Below, piece by piece: positions 1-9,826 of a stretch of DNA of 64,000 bases. Source of the stretch: Streptomyces sp. NBC_00554. GTDB taxonomy: Bacteria > Actinomycetota > Actinomycetes > Streptomycetales > Streptomycetaceae. The stretch covers positions 2,170,001 through 2,234,000 of the forward strand of contig NZ_CP107799.1 in assembly GCF_041431135.1 (NCBI RefSeq), in the 5' to 3' direction. Numbering within the stretch: the first letter of the stretch is position 1; each line of letters opens with the position of its first letter. The notes under the pieces were generated by a model, which did not search any database, had not been told where the DNA came from, and worked only from the letters and a program-made list of their open reading frames with translations. Position numbers and translations under genes: made by a program.

Positions 1-632
1 AACGGGCCGGTGCCGATGATCTTCGTGCCCTTGAGCAGCTCGTCGATGGACTCCTTGTCGACGATGAGGAGGATCTCGAAGAGGTCGAAGAGGTTGCTGA
101 CCGGGTGCGCGAGGTGCAGCGTGATCGTGTGCGCGTCGGTCTCGTCGATCTTCTCGATGGCGAGGGCGACGTGCTTGAGCTGGGACGCGGTGGTGTCCTT
201 CTTCAGGTTCTCGATGGCGAAGGCGACATCGGCGGAGGTGAAGGCGCGGCCGCTGTGGAAGGTGACGCCCTCGCGCAGCTTCAGCGTGATGGACCTGCCG
301 TCCTTCGCCTCGGTCCACGACTCGGCGAGCGACGGCTTCGGCTCGAGCGTCTTGTGGTCGTACTCGGTCAGCGTGTTGAAGACCGTGCGCGCGACGGTGA
401 AGTTCGGGTTGTTCTGGCCGAAGAGGGTGGCGGGCGCGATGTCGGCGGTCTGCGCGATCTTCAGCGTGCCGCCCTTGGCGGCGGCCGTCCCTGACGTCGT
501 GGCGCCCTCGTCGGCGGCGCTGCGGCAGGCGGGGACGGCGAGCAGTGCGCCGCCGGCACCGATGGCGGCGAGCAGTCGGCGCCGGGACATGGCGAGTCTC
601 TCTGGTGTGCGGAGATTGCTGGACGAGGGCAT
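1..632 (-). CDS. Peptide-type ABC transporter substrate-binding lipoprotein (partial)
   Basis: N-terminal part of a family 5 (dipeptide/oligopeptide, SBP_bac_5) solute-binding lipoprotein; the C-terminus lies beyond the left edge. The reverse strand reads MSRRRLLAAIGAGGALLAVP followed by AC, a twin-arginine-like signal ending in a lipobox, then a linker and family features such as GGTLKIAQTADI and LREGVTFHSGRAFTSADVAF. The ATG at 632 is preferred because GGAG sits about 7 nt upstream; an in-frame ATG at 590 would start directly at the signal peptide. It follows the enolase-superfamily gene in the same direction with an 86-nt gap, so the ROK gene, that enzyme and this transporter probably form one unit. 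Substrate is unknown. Confidence 0.88.
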   Translation of the reverse strand, partial: MPSSSNLRTPERLAMSRRRLLAAIGAGGALLAVPACRSAADEGATTSGTAAAKGGTLKIAQTADIAPATLFGQNNPNFTVARTVFNTLTEYDHKTLEPKPSLAESWTEAKDGRSITLKLREGVTFHSGRAFTSADVAFAIENLKKDTTASQLKHVALAIEKIDETDAHTITLHLAHPVSNLFDLFEILLIVDKESIDELLKGTKIIGTGP

Positions 633-718
633 GACGGAACTCCGGTCGGCAGAAGGGGAGATGAAGAGCAAGGGAGATGAGAGGGCAGGCGAGAGCTGCG
701 AAAGCGCGTGGTGAGGTG

Positions 719-1798
719 TCAGCTACAACAGGAGGGGCGCGGTTCGAGGCGCCCGCTCCAGACCCGGGTGACCGCCGGGTGATCGGTGTCGAGTTCGAGG
801 CCGATGCCGGGGGCGTCCGGCAGGGTGAGCCGGCCGTCGCGGACCCGCTCGGCGCCGTGCACGACGTCGGAACGCCAGGCGACCTCGCCGTACGCGAACT
901 CCAGGCGCTCGGCGACCGCCGCGTCGGTGGGCGCGAGCTGCGCCGCGTGCAGGGTGGCGACGGGGCCCGAGGGGTTGTGGAAGGAGATGCGGGCCGTGCC
1001 CCGGGTCCGGCGGGTGAGTTCGAGCGCGGCGCGCGGGCCGCCCGCGTGCTTCACGTCGGGCAGCAGTACGTCGAGGAGTCCGCGTACGGCTTCGATGTCG
1101 TCGGCCCGGTGCGCGAACTCGCCTCCGGCCAGCGGGAGTCGGGTGCGGGCGCGCAGTTCGGCCAGTTCGGCGGGGCGGGCGATGCCGACGCCGTCCTCCA
1201 GCCAGTACAGGGCCAGCTCCTCGAACGGGCCGAGCAGCGGGGTGAGTTCGTCGAGGGTGAGGCGCTCGTGCGCGTCCACCATGACGTCGACGCCGGAGCC
1301 GACCGCCTCGCGTACGGCGCGGACGCGCTCCAGGCCGATCTCGGCGAGGGTACGGCGCCCGTCGGTGTCCGGGGTGTCGAACGGGGCGAGTTTGACGGCC
1401 GTGAAGCCTTCGCGTACGGCGGCTTCGGCGGTCGCGGCGATGTCGCGCGGGGTGCGGCCGCCCGGGGCGCGGTTGATGTTGGCGTACAACTCGACGGTTC
1501 TCGAAGCTTCCTGACCGATGATCAGCTTTCGCAGGGGTACGTCCGCGCGGCGGGCGGCGCGGTCGAGGCGTGCCTGTTCCACGGCACCGCGTACGGTGAT
1601 CGCGGCGAAGCCGCAGGAATCGCAGGCGCCGTCGAACCGGTCCAGTTCCCTTATCACGGTCTCCAACGACCCGGCGTCCGAGCACTCCCCGTATCCGTGA
1701 TCGCCGTCCGGCCCGCAGACTCGCAGCACCAGCCACTCCGTCCGCGCGCTCACGGTGATCCGGAACAGCTCCCAGCTCTCCTGCCGCAAGGGGTTCAT
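719..1798 (-). CDS. Enolase-superfamily enzyme (mandelate racemase/muconate lactonizing type)
   Basis: 359 aa, a full-length member of the mandelate racemase/muconate cycloisomerase branch of the enolase superfamily. An N-terminal capping domain is followed by a barrel. Probable catalytic Lys136 lies in TAVKLAPF, metal ligands are likely Asp175 (VMVDAHE), Glu201 (YWLEDG) and Glu227 (GGEFAH), and an Asp-x-Lys at 248-250 (PDVKHAGG) and a His274 motif (FHNPSGP) follow. The HNPSGP motif recalls sugar-acid dehydratases, but the substrate cannot be assigned; dipeptide epimerase is an alternative given the peptide-type binding protein next to it. The ATG overlaps the ROK stop (ATGA), implying translational coupling. 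Confidence 0.85.
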   Translation of the reverse strand: MNPLRQESWELFRITVSARTEWLVLRVCGPDGDHGYGECSDAGSLETVIRELDRFDGACDSCGFAAITVRGAVEQARLDRAARRADVPLRKLIIGQEASRTVELYANINRAPGGRTPRDIAATAEAAVREGFTAVKLAPFDTPDTDGRRTLAEIGLERVRAVREAVGSGVDVMVDAHERLTLDELTPLLGPFEELALYWLEDGVGIARPAELAELRARTRLPLAGGEFAHRADDIEAVRGLLDVLLPDVKHAGGPRAALELTRRTRGTARISFHNPSGPVATLHAAQLAPTDAAVAERLEFAYGEVAWRSDVVHGAERVRDGRLTLPDAPGIGLELDTDHPAVTRVWSGRLEPRPSCCS

Positions 1799-3039
1799 GA
1801 CGCGACGCCCTGAGCTGCCGGGCCTTCCCGGCCTTCGGGGCCGAGGAGTGCGATCGGGTCCTGATAGACCCCTTCCAGCAGCGGCATCGCCGAGGCGACG
1901 ACCAGCGTGCCGGAGCCGAAGGTGCTGGTCACGACGCGTTCGGTGGCGCTCCAGCCGCGGTGCACACGGTCGGTGATCTCCTGGCGCAGGTCGGCCAGGT
2001 ATTCGTCGGCGGCGACGATGCCGCCCGCGAGGACGACCCGGCTCGGGTTGAGCAGGTCGACGACGGTCGCGACCGCACGGCCGGCGTGGCGGGCGCGGGT
2101 GCGCAGCAGTTCCTGGGCGCGGAGGTCGCCGGAGCCGGTGCCGGCCGGGCGTGCGGCGGCGATGAGCCGTTCCAGCGGGAGGTGTTCGTCGGCGGCGGAC
2201 AGGATGCCCGCGGTGCGGGCCCGCTCCACCAGAGCCGCGTCGCTGGCGACTGCCGAGAGGCAGGCGGCTCCGCAGCAGGGGCACGGGGTGCCCGGTTCGC
2301 CGCTCACCGGCAGGTGTTCGATGCCGCCCGCCGCGGCTCCCGGCCCACGGTGCACGGAACGGTCGACGACCACGGCGGCGCCCAGAATGTTGCCGAAGAA
2401 GACGTACACGAAGTCGTCCACCTCGCGTCCGGCGCCGAACCACAACTCGGCGCGCGCGGAGGCCCGTACGTTCTGGTCGAGGAGGACGGGCCCGGGCAGC
2501 CGCCCGTCAAGCAGTTCAAGGAGCCGTACGTCGCTCCACCCCAGGGCGCTGTGCTCGACGACCGTGCCCGTGTCGCCGTCCACCCAGCCGCCGAGGCTGA
2601 TGCCGGTCCCGAGGATCCGCCGCCCGCCGAGCCGGTCGGCCAGGAACTCCCGGGCGCCGTCGACGGCCTGCTCCGCGATGCGGCGCGGGTCGAGCCCGCC
2701 GTCGGCGGGGGCGTCGTGGTCGAGGACCCGTTGGGCGGCGACGGTCCCGTCGAGGGCGACGAGCCCGAGGGTCGTCCGCAGCAGCCCGATGTGCACGCCC
2801 AGCGCGGCGGGGCCACGCGGGTCGACGCCGACCGGCACACGGGGCCGCCCCTGCGCCGTCTCCAGCGGGGCCTCCTCGCGCAGTACCCCCGCCTCGACGA
2901 GTACGGCGGTGAGCTTGGTGACGCTGGGCGCCGACAGACCCGTACTGCGTGCGATGTCGGCGCGGGAGAGCGGGCCCCCGGCGAGGACGGCACGCAGAAC
3001 CGCCGAAGCGTTGCCTCGACGCATGCCCTCGGCTCTCAT
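1795..3039 (-). CDS. ROK-family transcriptional regulator
   Basis: 414 aa. An N-terminal winged-helix DNA-binding region (SRADIARSTGLSAPSVTKLT, about residues 24-45) precedes a ROK sugar-kinase-like domain. The ROK cysteine motif appears in variant form as PCPCCGAACL. ROK repressors release DNA when they bind a sugar or sugar phosphate. ATG 3039 was chosen because AGGGGA lies a few bases upstream; a GTG at 3051 would overlap that ribosome site. A perfect palindrome lies 22 bp upstream (3061-3083), so autoregulation is likely. The gene is the first of a three-gene minus-strand unit with the enolase-superfamily enzyme and the peptide-type binding protein. Confidence 0.88.
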   Translation of the reverse strand: MRAEGMRRGNASAVLRAVLAGGPLSRADIARSTGLSAPSVTKLTAVLVEAGVLREEAPLETAQGRPRVPVGVDPRGPAALGVHIGLLRTTLGLVALDGTVAAQRVLDHDAPADGGLDPRRIAEQAVDGAREFLADRLGGRRILGTGISLGGWVDGDTGTVVEHSALGWSDVRLLELLDGRLPGPVLLDQNVRASARAELWFGAGREVDDFVYVFFGNILGAAVVVDRSVHRGPGAAAGGIEHLPVSGEPGTPCPCCGAACLSAVASDAALVERARTAGILSAADEHLPLERLIAAARPAGTGSGDLRAQELLRTRARHAGRAVATVVDLLNPSRVVLAGGIVAADEYLADLRQEITDRVHRGWSATERVVTSTFGSGTLVVASAMPLLEGVYQDPIALLGPEGREGPAAQGVAS

Positions 3040-3060
3040 GGTTCCCCTCACTCCCCACCG

Positions 3061-3083
3061 GACTTAATTTCAGAAATTAAGTC
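3061..3083. promoter_or_regulatory. Perfect 23-bp palindrome, probable ROK operator
   Basis: Two perfect 11-bp arms, GACTTAATTTC and its complement, flank one central A. It is an AT-rich island in very G+C-rich DNA, 22 bp upstream of the ROK start codon. ROK regulators commonly bind AT-rich TTAATTT-type palindromes, so it is probably the operator for autoregulation and control of the downstream enzyme and transporter. Confidence 0.75.
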
Positions 3084-3192
3084 AAGCGGGACGGGGTGCG
3101 CAACGCCTCGGCCGGAAGATCTCGCCCAGTGGACAGAGCAACGGGCGGCAGGGCGACCGGAGCAATCGGGCGAATCCGACGAGGCGCCCGGG

Positions 3193-4686
3193 TCAGCTCC
3201 CGGTCGCGCAGCTTGCGTCGTTCAGCGTGAAGTCGTCCGGGACCGAGTTGGCGCCCTGCCAGGAGCCGAGGAAGCCGACGGTGAAGGTGCCGCCTGCGGC
3301 GACGGTCTTGTTGTAGTCGGCGGCGGTGGCGGTGACTCGGGTGGCCTCCTGGGCGAAGGTGCCGTCCCACATCTGGGTGACCCGCTGGCCGTCCTGGAAG
3401 GTCCAGGAGACGCGCCAGGTGCCGAGGGCCTTGGTGGTGGTGACGGTGACGGTGGCCTGGAAGCCGTCCGGCCACTGGTTGATGATCTCGTACTTGATCC
3501 GGCAGGACGGCGACGCGGTCTTCGTGGGGTCCGCCGCCTTGTGTGTGACGTCGGCGGAGGACGAGGAATTGCCCTGGGGTTCGGTATCGGGGTTCGGGGT
3601 CGTCGCCCCCGTGCGGGGGTCCGACTCCGAGGGATCGGGCGACGCCGACGAGCCCGAGGGGCGGGCGGTGGCCGCCGGGAGCACGGTGCCCGGCTCCGCC
3701 ACGGGCAGGCGGTTCACTGACTCTCCGCCCGCCGAGGTGTCGGTCCCCGCGGTGTCGTCGGAGGGCATCAGCGTGACCCCGAGCGCCAGCGCGGAGACGA
3801 GGACGGCCGTGACCAGGAGCCCGGTCCGGCCGATCCGGGGCGCCGCCATCTTGCCCACGGCGAGGCCGGTGTCCACGGCCGCGTCCCTGCGTCCGCCAAG
3901 GAGACCGGCGTCCGCCGCCCGGCGGCGCCGCTCCAGATACGCGAGGCCGCCCCAGCCGATCACGCCGCCCGCGAGCGCCGAGGGCAGCCCGCCGCCGTGC
4001 AGCCGCAGACAGGCCGCCGCCTCCGCGCAGTCCACGCAGCGGGCGAGATGCCGCGAGAGATCCTCGGGTGTCTCGGCGCCCGGCGAGCGGGTCACCGCAT
4101 CCAGGAGCCGGGCGTAACTGCGGCAGTTGGCGTCCATCGGGGTGTCGAGGTGGTTGCGATGGCACCGGTCCCTGAACAGCGCCCGTACCTGGGCGAGTTC
4201 CTCTGCCGCGGCCGCCGGGTCGAGGCCTAGTCTTCGGGCCACCGCGGGCAGCGGCAGCGCCTCGACCTCGGCCAGCCACAACAGCGCCGCGTCCGGTTCC
4301 TGCATGTCACGGAGGCCGCGCAGCGCCAGCGGGCGGTGCAGCGGCGGCCCGGTATAGCGGGCCGCCTTCCCGGAGTTGAGCCACAGCCTGAGGTCGGGGT
4401 CGAGCCGGTGGCCCTGCCCGTGTTCCTCCCAGGCGGCGGCGGTGGTGCGAACCGAGGTCAGCAGCAAGGGAATTCGGGGCAGCCGGGGCGTCCTGCGGCC
4501 GGTACCCTTCGTTCCTGAACCGAGGGCGCGCGCCTCACGGATGCCGTGGGTGAACGCCTCGGTCGCCAGCTGTGTGGCCGCGGCGGAACCGGACGTGCAC
4601 AGGTCGGCGTACGACAGGACCACGTCCCAGCACTCCGAGAACAGCGCGGCCTCGGCAGCGTCCTGGGGGGTCGGCAGGTCAGGCAT
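3193..4686 (-). CDS. Sigma-like/zinc-finger membrane protein with extracellular CBM2
   Basis: 497 aa with an unusual order of parts. Residues 14-120 resemble an ECF sigma region 2, and 130-180 a region 4 helix-turn-helix (ALPLPAVARRLGLDP). Residues 205-230 carry His213-x3-Cys217-x2-Cys220 (SRHLARCVDCAEA), the anti-sigma zinc-finger signature. One membrane helix is at about 289-307, followed by a Ser/Thr/Pro linker (310-393) and a family 2 cellulose-binding module (395-494) bounded by Cys395 and Cys493, with Trp405, 424, 428, 440 and 476. The layout suggests outside sugar binding relayed to a cytoplasmic regulatory domain; this is inference, and the sigma-like part may be degenerate. ATG 4686 has CAGGAG 6 nt upstream; earlier ATG/TTG codons lack one. 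Confidence 0.8.
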   Translation of the reverse strand: MPDLPTPQDAAEAALFSECWDVVLSYADLCTSGSAAATQLATEAFTHGIREARALGSGTKGTGRRTPRLPRIPLLLTSVRTTAAAWEEHGQGHRLDPDLRLWLNSGKAARYTGPPLHRPLALRGLRDMQEPDAALLWLAEVEALPLPAVARRLGLDPAAAAEELAQVRALFRDRCHRNHLDTPMDANCRSYARLLDAVTRSPGAETPEDLSRHLARCVDCAEAAACLRLHGGGLPSALAGGVIGWGGLAYLERRRRAADAGLLGGRRDAAVDTGLAVGKMAAPRIGRTGLLVTAVLVSALALGVTLMPSDDTAGTDTSAGGESVNRLPVAEPGTVLPAATARPSGSSASPDPSESDPRTGATTPNPDTEPQGNSSSSADVTHKAADPTKTASPSCRIKYEIINQWPDGFQATVTVTTTKALGTWRVSWTFQDGQRVTQMWDGTFAQEATRVTATAADYNKTVAAGGTFTVGFLGSWQGANSVPDDFTLNDASCATGS

Positions 4687-4835
4687 GGGGGGCTCCTGCA
4701 TCAACTGCGTCCATGTGCCAAGTCATGCAATGCCAACTCACTTGTCCTACAAAGGAGTTGGGGTCCGTCTCAACGACGGGGCCCGAGCCTTTCACGGTTT
4801 CCACACAACTGACAAGCCGCGTATTCAAATGAAGC

Positions 4836-4848
4836 GGTAAGCGGTTGC
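4836..4848. promoter_or_regulatory. Candidate LacI-type operator (GGTAAGCGGTTGC)
   Basis: The 13-mer GGTAAGCGGTTGC lies 150 bp upstream of the sigma-like/CBM2 start. The identical 13-mer occurs at 45965-45977 upstream of the GH43 gene, and a symmetrical relative, GGAACCGGTTGCC, is upstream of the LacI gene at 57 kb. A match to GGNAACCGGTTNCC suggests one LacI-family regulator; function is inferred. Confidence 0.4.
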
Positions 4849-4960
4849 GCGGCCAGGGTTCCGGCCTTGCGAGCGCCTTGCGGGCATCCACAGTCTTGTA
4901 CGGAATTGAGGCGCGGAAGTATCAGCGTGACGGCTGGTTCGTGACATGACCGGGCGCAAG

Positions 4961-5004
4961 CCGCCGGACCGCGGCCGGGGGACGTCCCGGCCGCGGTCCG
5001 GCGG
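4961..5004 (-). terminator. Strong hairpin terminator of the radical SAM gene
   Basis: A perfect 19-bp G+C-rich stem (4961-4979 with 4986-5004) closes a 6-nt loop GGACGT. It lies 27 bp past the stop of the minus-strand radical SAM gene. There is no U-tract, which is usual for Streptomyces terminators. Confidence 0.8.
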
Positions 5005-5031
5005 CGAGTTGATGACTAGGTGCTTACGCGA

Positions 5032-6366
5032 CTACAGGCCGGCCGGCTCCGTCTCGGGTTCCCGTGCGGGAAGGCTGTCCATGAAGGAGCTGACGGAGAA
5101 CACCGCACGCCCCGGGCCGGGTTCACCGTATCCGGGCGGCGACTGGAGCCCGAAGTCGTCCATGGTGGCGCGGTAGGCCTCCAGCAGGCGGATGTGGTAC
5201 TCGAGCGGCGCGCCCTGCGGGTTGGCCTTGCCCAGCGGGGTGGTCGGCTCCGGGCACCAGGTGGTGAAGCGGGGCGTGATGCCGTGCGACATGAAGAAGC
5301 GCAGCCCCTCCGTCGTCGACGCGATGGCCTCGTCGACCGTGGTGAAGCCGAAGGGCTCGGCCATCTCCACGCCCGCCACGAAGTTGGGGATGACGTTGCG
5401 CGCCCCGAAGACCTCCGCGGAGTCGAGGATGCGCTTGTGCCACTCGTCGCGCCCGACGTAGCGCTCCTTGCCCGGGCAGTACATCTTGAAGAGGTACTCG
5501 TCCCACACCTCGTAGTTGGGGTGGTAGATCTGCACGCCGTAGTCCTTGAAGCGCTGTACGTCGTCCTTCGGCAGCGCCTGTGCCACGACCTTGCCGATCC
5601 AGCGGCCCGGGAAGTGCTCCTCGATGGCCTTGGCGTACATGCCGTAGAAGTCGGCCTCGTCACGGCCCTGGAGCTTGGAGGTGATCGCGCCGCCGGTCAG
5701 CGTGTACGCGGTGGACGCCTTGGCGGTGTCGTACCGGTCGATGATCTCCAGCGCCTCGAGGACCTCGTCCACGTCCTTCACGCCGGTGTACGGACGCCCC
5801 GCCGCCTTGTGCTGGCGCCAGTTGTGGTTGATGTCGCAGTACTGGCACTCCTCCTTGGCGCCGAAGTACTGGCAGACGCGGAAGACGGTGAGGTAGATCA
5901 GGTAGCCCCACTGGATGGTCGGGGCCACCTCCATCACGGACTTCCCGTTGGAGAGCTTGTGCTTGTAGTACTCGGGCATCGGAGGCACGCCGACGTCGGA
6001 GATCCGCTTCCCGTCGAGGTAGAGCCCGAGGACGCCGTGCTCGTCGGCGGCCACGCGGTACGGCGAGGCCGGGTTCACGCGTACGGAGACGACGGTGCGG
6101 CGCAGGTCGTACGGGCCACCGGTGAGGATGATCTCCTCGGGCGGGCGCCTGAGTGCGGCCTCGCCCAGCTCGGGCAGGGTGCCGTGGTCGAAGGAGAAGA
6201 TGAAGTACGACTTCGGCTTGACGTCACCGCCCTCGTTGTCGGAGAGAGCCGACGCGTCGAAGGCGACACCTCCCCGGAGCAGGTCCTCCTTGAAGACGGC
6301 TTCCCGCGGCACGTGCGGGAACCGTTCCATCAGATCCTCGACCAGCGCGGTACGGCTGCCGCCCAT
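5032..6366 (-). CDS. Radical SAM protein with CX8CX2C cluster motif
   Basis: 444 aa. The 4Fe-4S ligands appear to be Cys165, Cys174 and Cys177 in VCQYFGAKEECQYCDIN, giving CX8CX2C instead of the classical CX3CX2C. A glycine-rich stretch (TLTGGAITSK, about residue 225) fits the SAM-binding GGE position. Residues 1-150 form an extra N-terminal domain. Such enzymes cleave S-adenosylmethionine to start radical chemistry; the substrate here is unknown. ATG 6366 has GAGGAG about 7 nt upstream. The FMN split-barrel gene lies 83 bp upstream on the same strand, and a long hairpin follows the stop. Confidence 0.85.
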   Translation of the reverse strand: MGGSRTALVEDLMERFPHVPREAVFKEDLLRGGVAFDASALSDNEGGDVKPKSYFIFSFDHGTLPELGEAALRRPPEEIILTGGPYDLRRTVVSVRVNPASPYRVAADEHGVLGLYLDGKRISDVGVPPMPEYYKHKLSNGKSVMEVAPTIQWGYLIYLTVFRVCQYFGAKEECQYCDINHNWRQHKAAGRPYTGVKDVDEVLEALEIIDRYDTAKASTAYTLTGGAITSKLQGRDEADFYGMYAKAIEEHFPGRWIGKVVAQALPKDDVQRFKDYGVQIYHPNYEVWDEYLFKMYCPGKERYVGRDEWHKRILDSAEVFGARNVIPNFVAGVEMAEPFGFTTVDEAIASTTEGLRFFMSHGITPRFTTWCPEPTTPLGKANPQGAPLEYHIRLLEAYRATMDDFGLQSPPGYGEPGPGRAVFSVSSFMDSLPAREPETEPAGL

Positions 6367-6449
6367 CCCGATCTCCTCGCTCCCGGCTCACTCAGGCTCA
6401 GTGTTCGAGCCCTGTGCTCGACTCCTCACGTTATGCCCCTGCCTGCGCG

Positions 6450-7115
6450 TCACCCGTGCCGGGTCCCCTCGCGCCGCGAGATGTGCGCCGGAGCCGCGAG
6501 GTCCGGGGCCAGCAGGGGATCGGGCTCGGGCGCGCCCCAGGCCGAGGTCAGCGGCAGGGTGCCCGCCCACAGGCCCAGCTCGGCGTCGGGCCCGTCCCCG
6601 TCGTCCGGGGCGCCGGTACGGATCTTCACCGAGGCCTCTTCGAGGGACAGCGCGAGCAGGGTGGTCGCCGCCAGCTCCTTGCGGCTGGGCCTTCGCGCGT
6701 AGTCCCACTGACCTGGCGTGGCGTGCTCGGTGAGCCGTCGCAGGCCTTCGAACTTCTCCGCCGGGTCGGTGACCTTTCGCGGCACGCCGTGGATCATCGC
6801 GCTCCGGTAGTTCACGCCGTGCTCGAACACGGACCGGGCGAGTACGAGCCCGTCGACGTGCGTGACGGTGACACAGACCGGGCTGTCGGCCGCGAGACTG
6901 CGACTGGCCACCGAACCGTGGACGTACAGCTGCCGCTCGTCCCGCCCGTAGACGGTCGGTACGACCAGCGGGCGCCCGTCGACGATCACTCCGAGGTGGC
7001 AGACGAACCCCGCGTCGAGGATCGCGTCGAGGTCGGCGCGATCGAGGCTGCCCTGTTCACGCAGGCGGCTGTGGCGGGTGAGGTCGGATTCGGGCAGGCG
7101 GCGGCTGTACGTCAT
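6450..7115 (-). CDS. Pyridoxamine 5'-phosphate oxidase-family (FMN split-barrel) protein
   Basis: 221 aa. The N-terminal half has the split-barrel pattern of the PPOX/NimA-like group: ILDAGFVCHLGVIVDGRPLV and VPTVYGRDERQLYVHGSVAS, then VCVTVTHVDGLVLARSVFEHGVNYRS. Members bind FMN or F420 and reduce small molecules, or act in flavin-dependent detoxification; the exact reaction cannot be read from sequence. It lies upstream of the radical SAM gene in the same direction, so the two may be co-transcribed. The region 7116-7263 upstream is comparatively AT-rich (TTGATTGACGTTATTAG) and probably holds its promoter. Confidence 0.8.
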   Translation of the reverse strand: MTYSRRLPESDLTRHSRLREQGSLDRADLDAILDAGFVCHLGVIVDGRPLVVPTVYGRDERQLYVHGSVASRSLAADSPVCVTVTHVDGLVLARSVFEHGVNYRSAMIHGVPRKVTDPAEKFEGLRRLTEHATPGQWDYARRPSRKELAATTLLALSLEEASVKIRTGAPDDGDGPDAELGLWAGTLPLTSAWGAPEPDPLLAPDLAAPAHISRREGTRHG

Positions 7116-7263
7116 GGGCGGATGCTACCGATATCGCATCCACGTGACCATTGATTGACGTTATTAGTTGCCGGAGCGACCACAAACAACGATATCCGCA
7201 CATCGAAAGCAGGTGCGGTTCCGGCCGGGATACCGATGAGACCCGGCCAGAACCCGATGACGG

Positions 7264-9733
<2,470 letters not shown>

Positions 9734-9734
<1 letters not shown>

Positions 9735-9768
9735 CCCCTTGTCGAAAGTCCGTCCCAGACCATAGCCT
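9734..9768 (+). promoter_or_regulatory. Candidate promoter/operator of the second ROK gene
   Basis: ACCCCTTGTCGAA (9734-9746) holds a -35-like TTGTCG, and TAGCCT (9763-9768) follows after 18 nt as a -10. The same ACCCCTTGYCGAA box recurs before the transporter gene at 11135, so it may be a shared ROK operator or shared promoter element. Confidence 0.45.
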
Positions 9769-9826
9769 TGCGCCGCGCCGATGCTTGCGAGCCTCGGCAC
9801 GGGCGCGGGGATCCGAGGGGAGATCG

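Larger units (their letters stand above)
4687..5031. other. 345-bp intergenic region: promoter region plus terminator
   Basis: No convincing gene is seen here. From the left it holds the upstream region of the sigma-like/CBM2 gene, a LacI-type box at 4836-4848, and then a long hairpin (4961-5004) that ends the radical SAM gene. No clear -35/-10 pair was recognised. Confidence 0.6.

Noticed and set aside
1960..3720. 586-residue plus-strand open frame
   Set aside because: It lies opposite the ROK and sigma-like genes, has a biased Gly/Ala/Arg composition and no domain; a shadow caused by high G+C.
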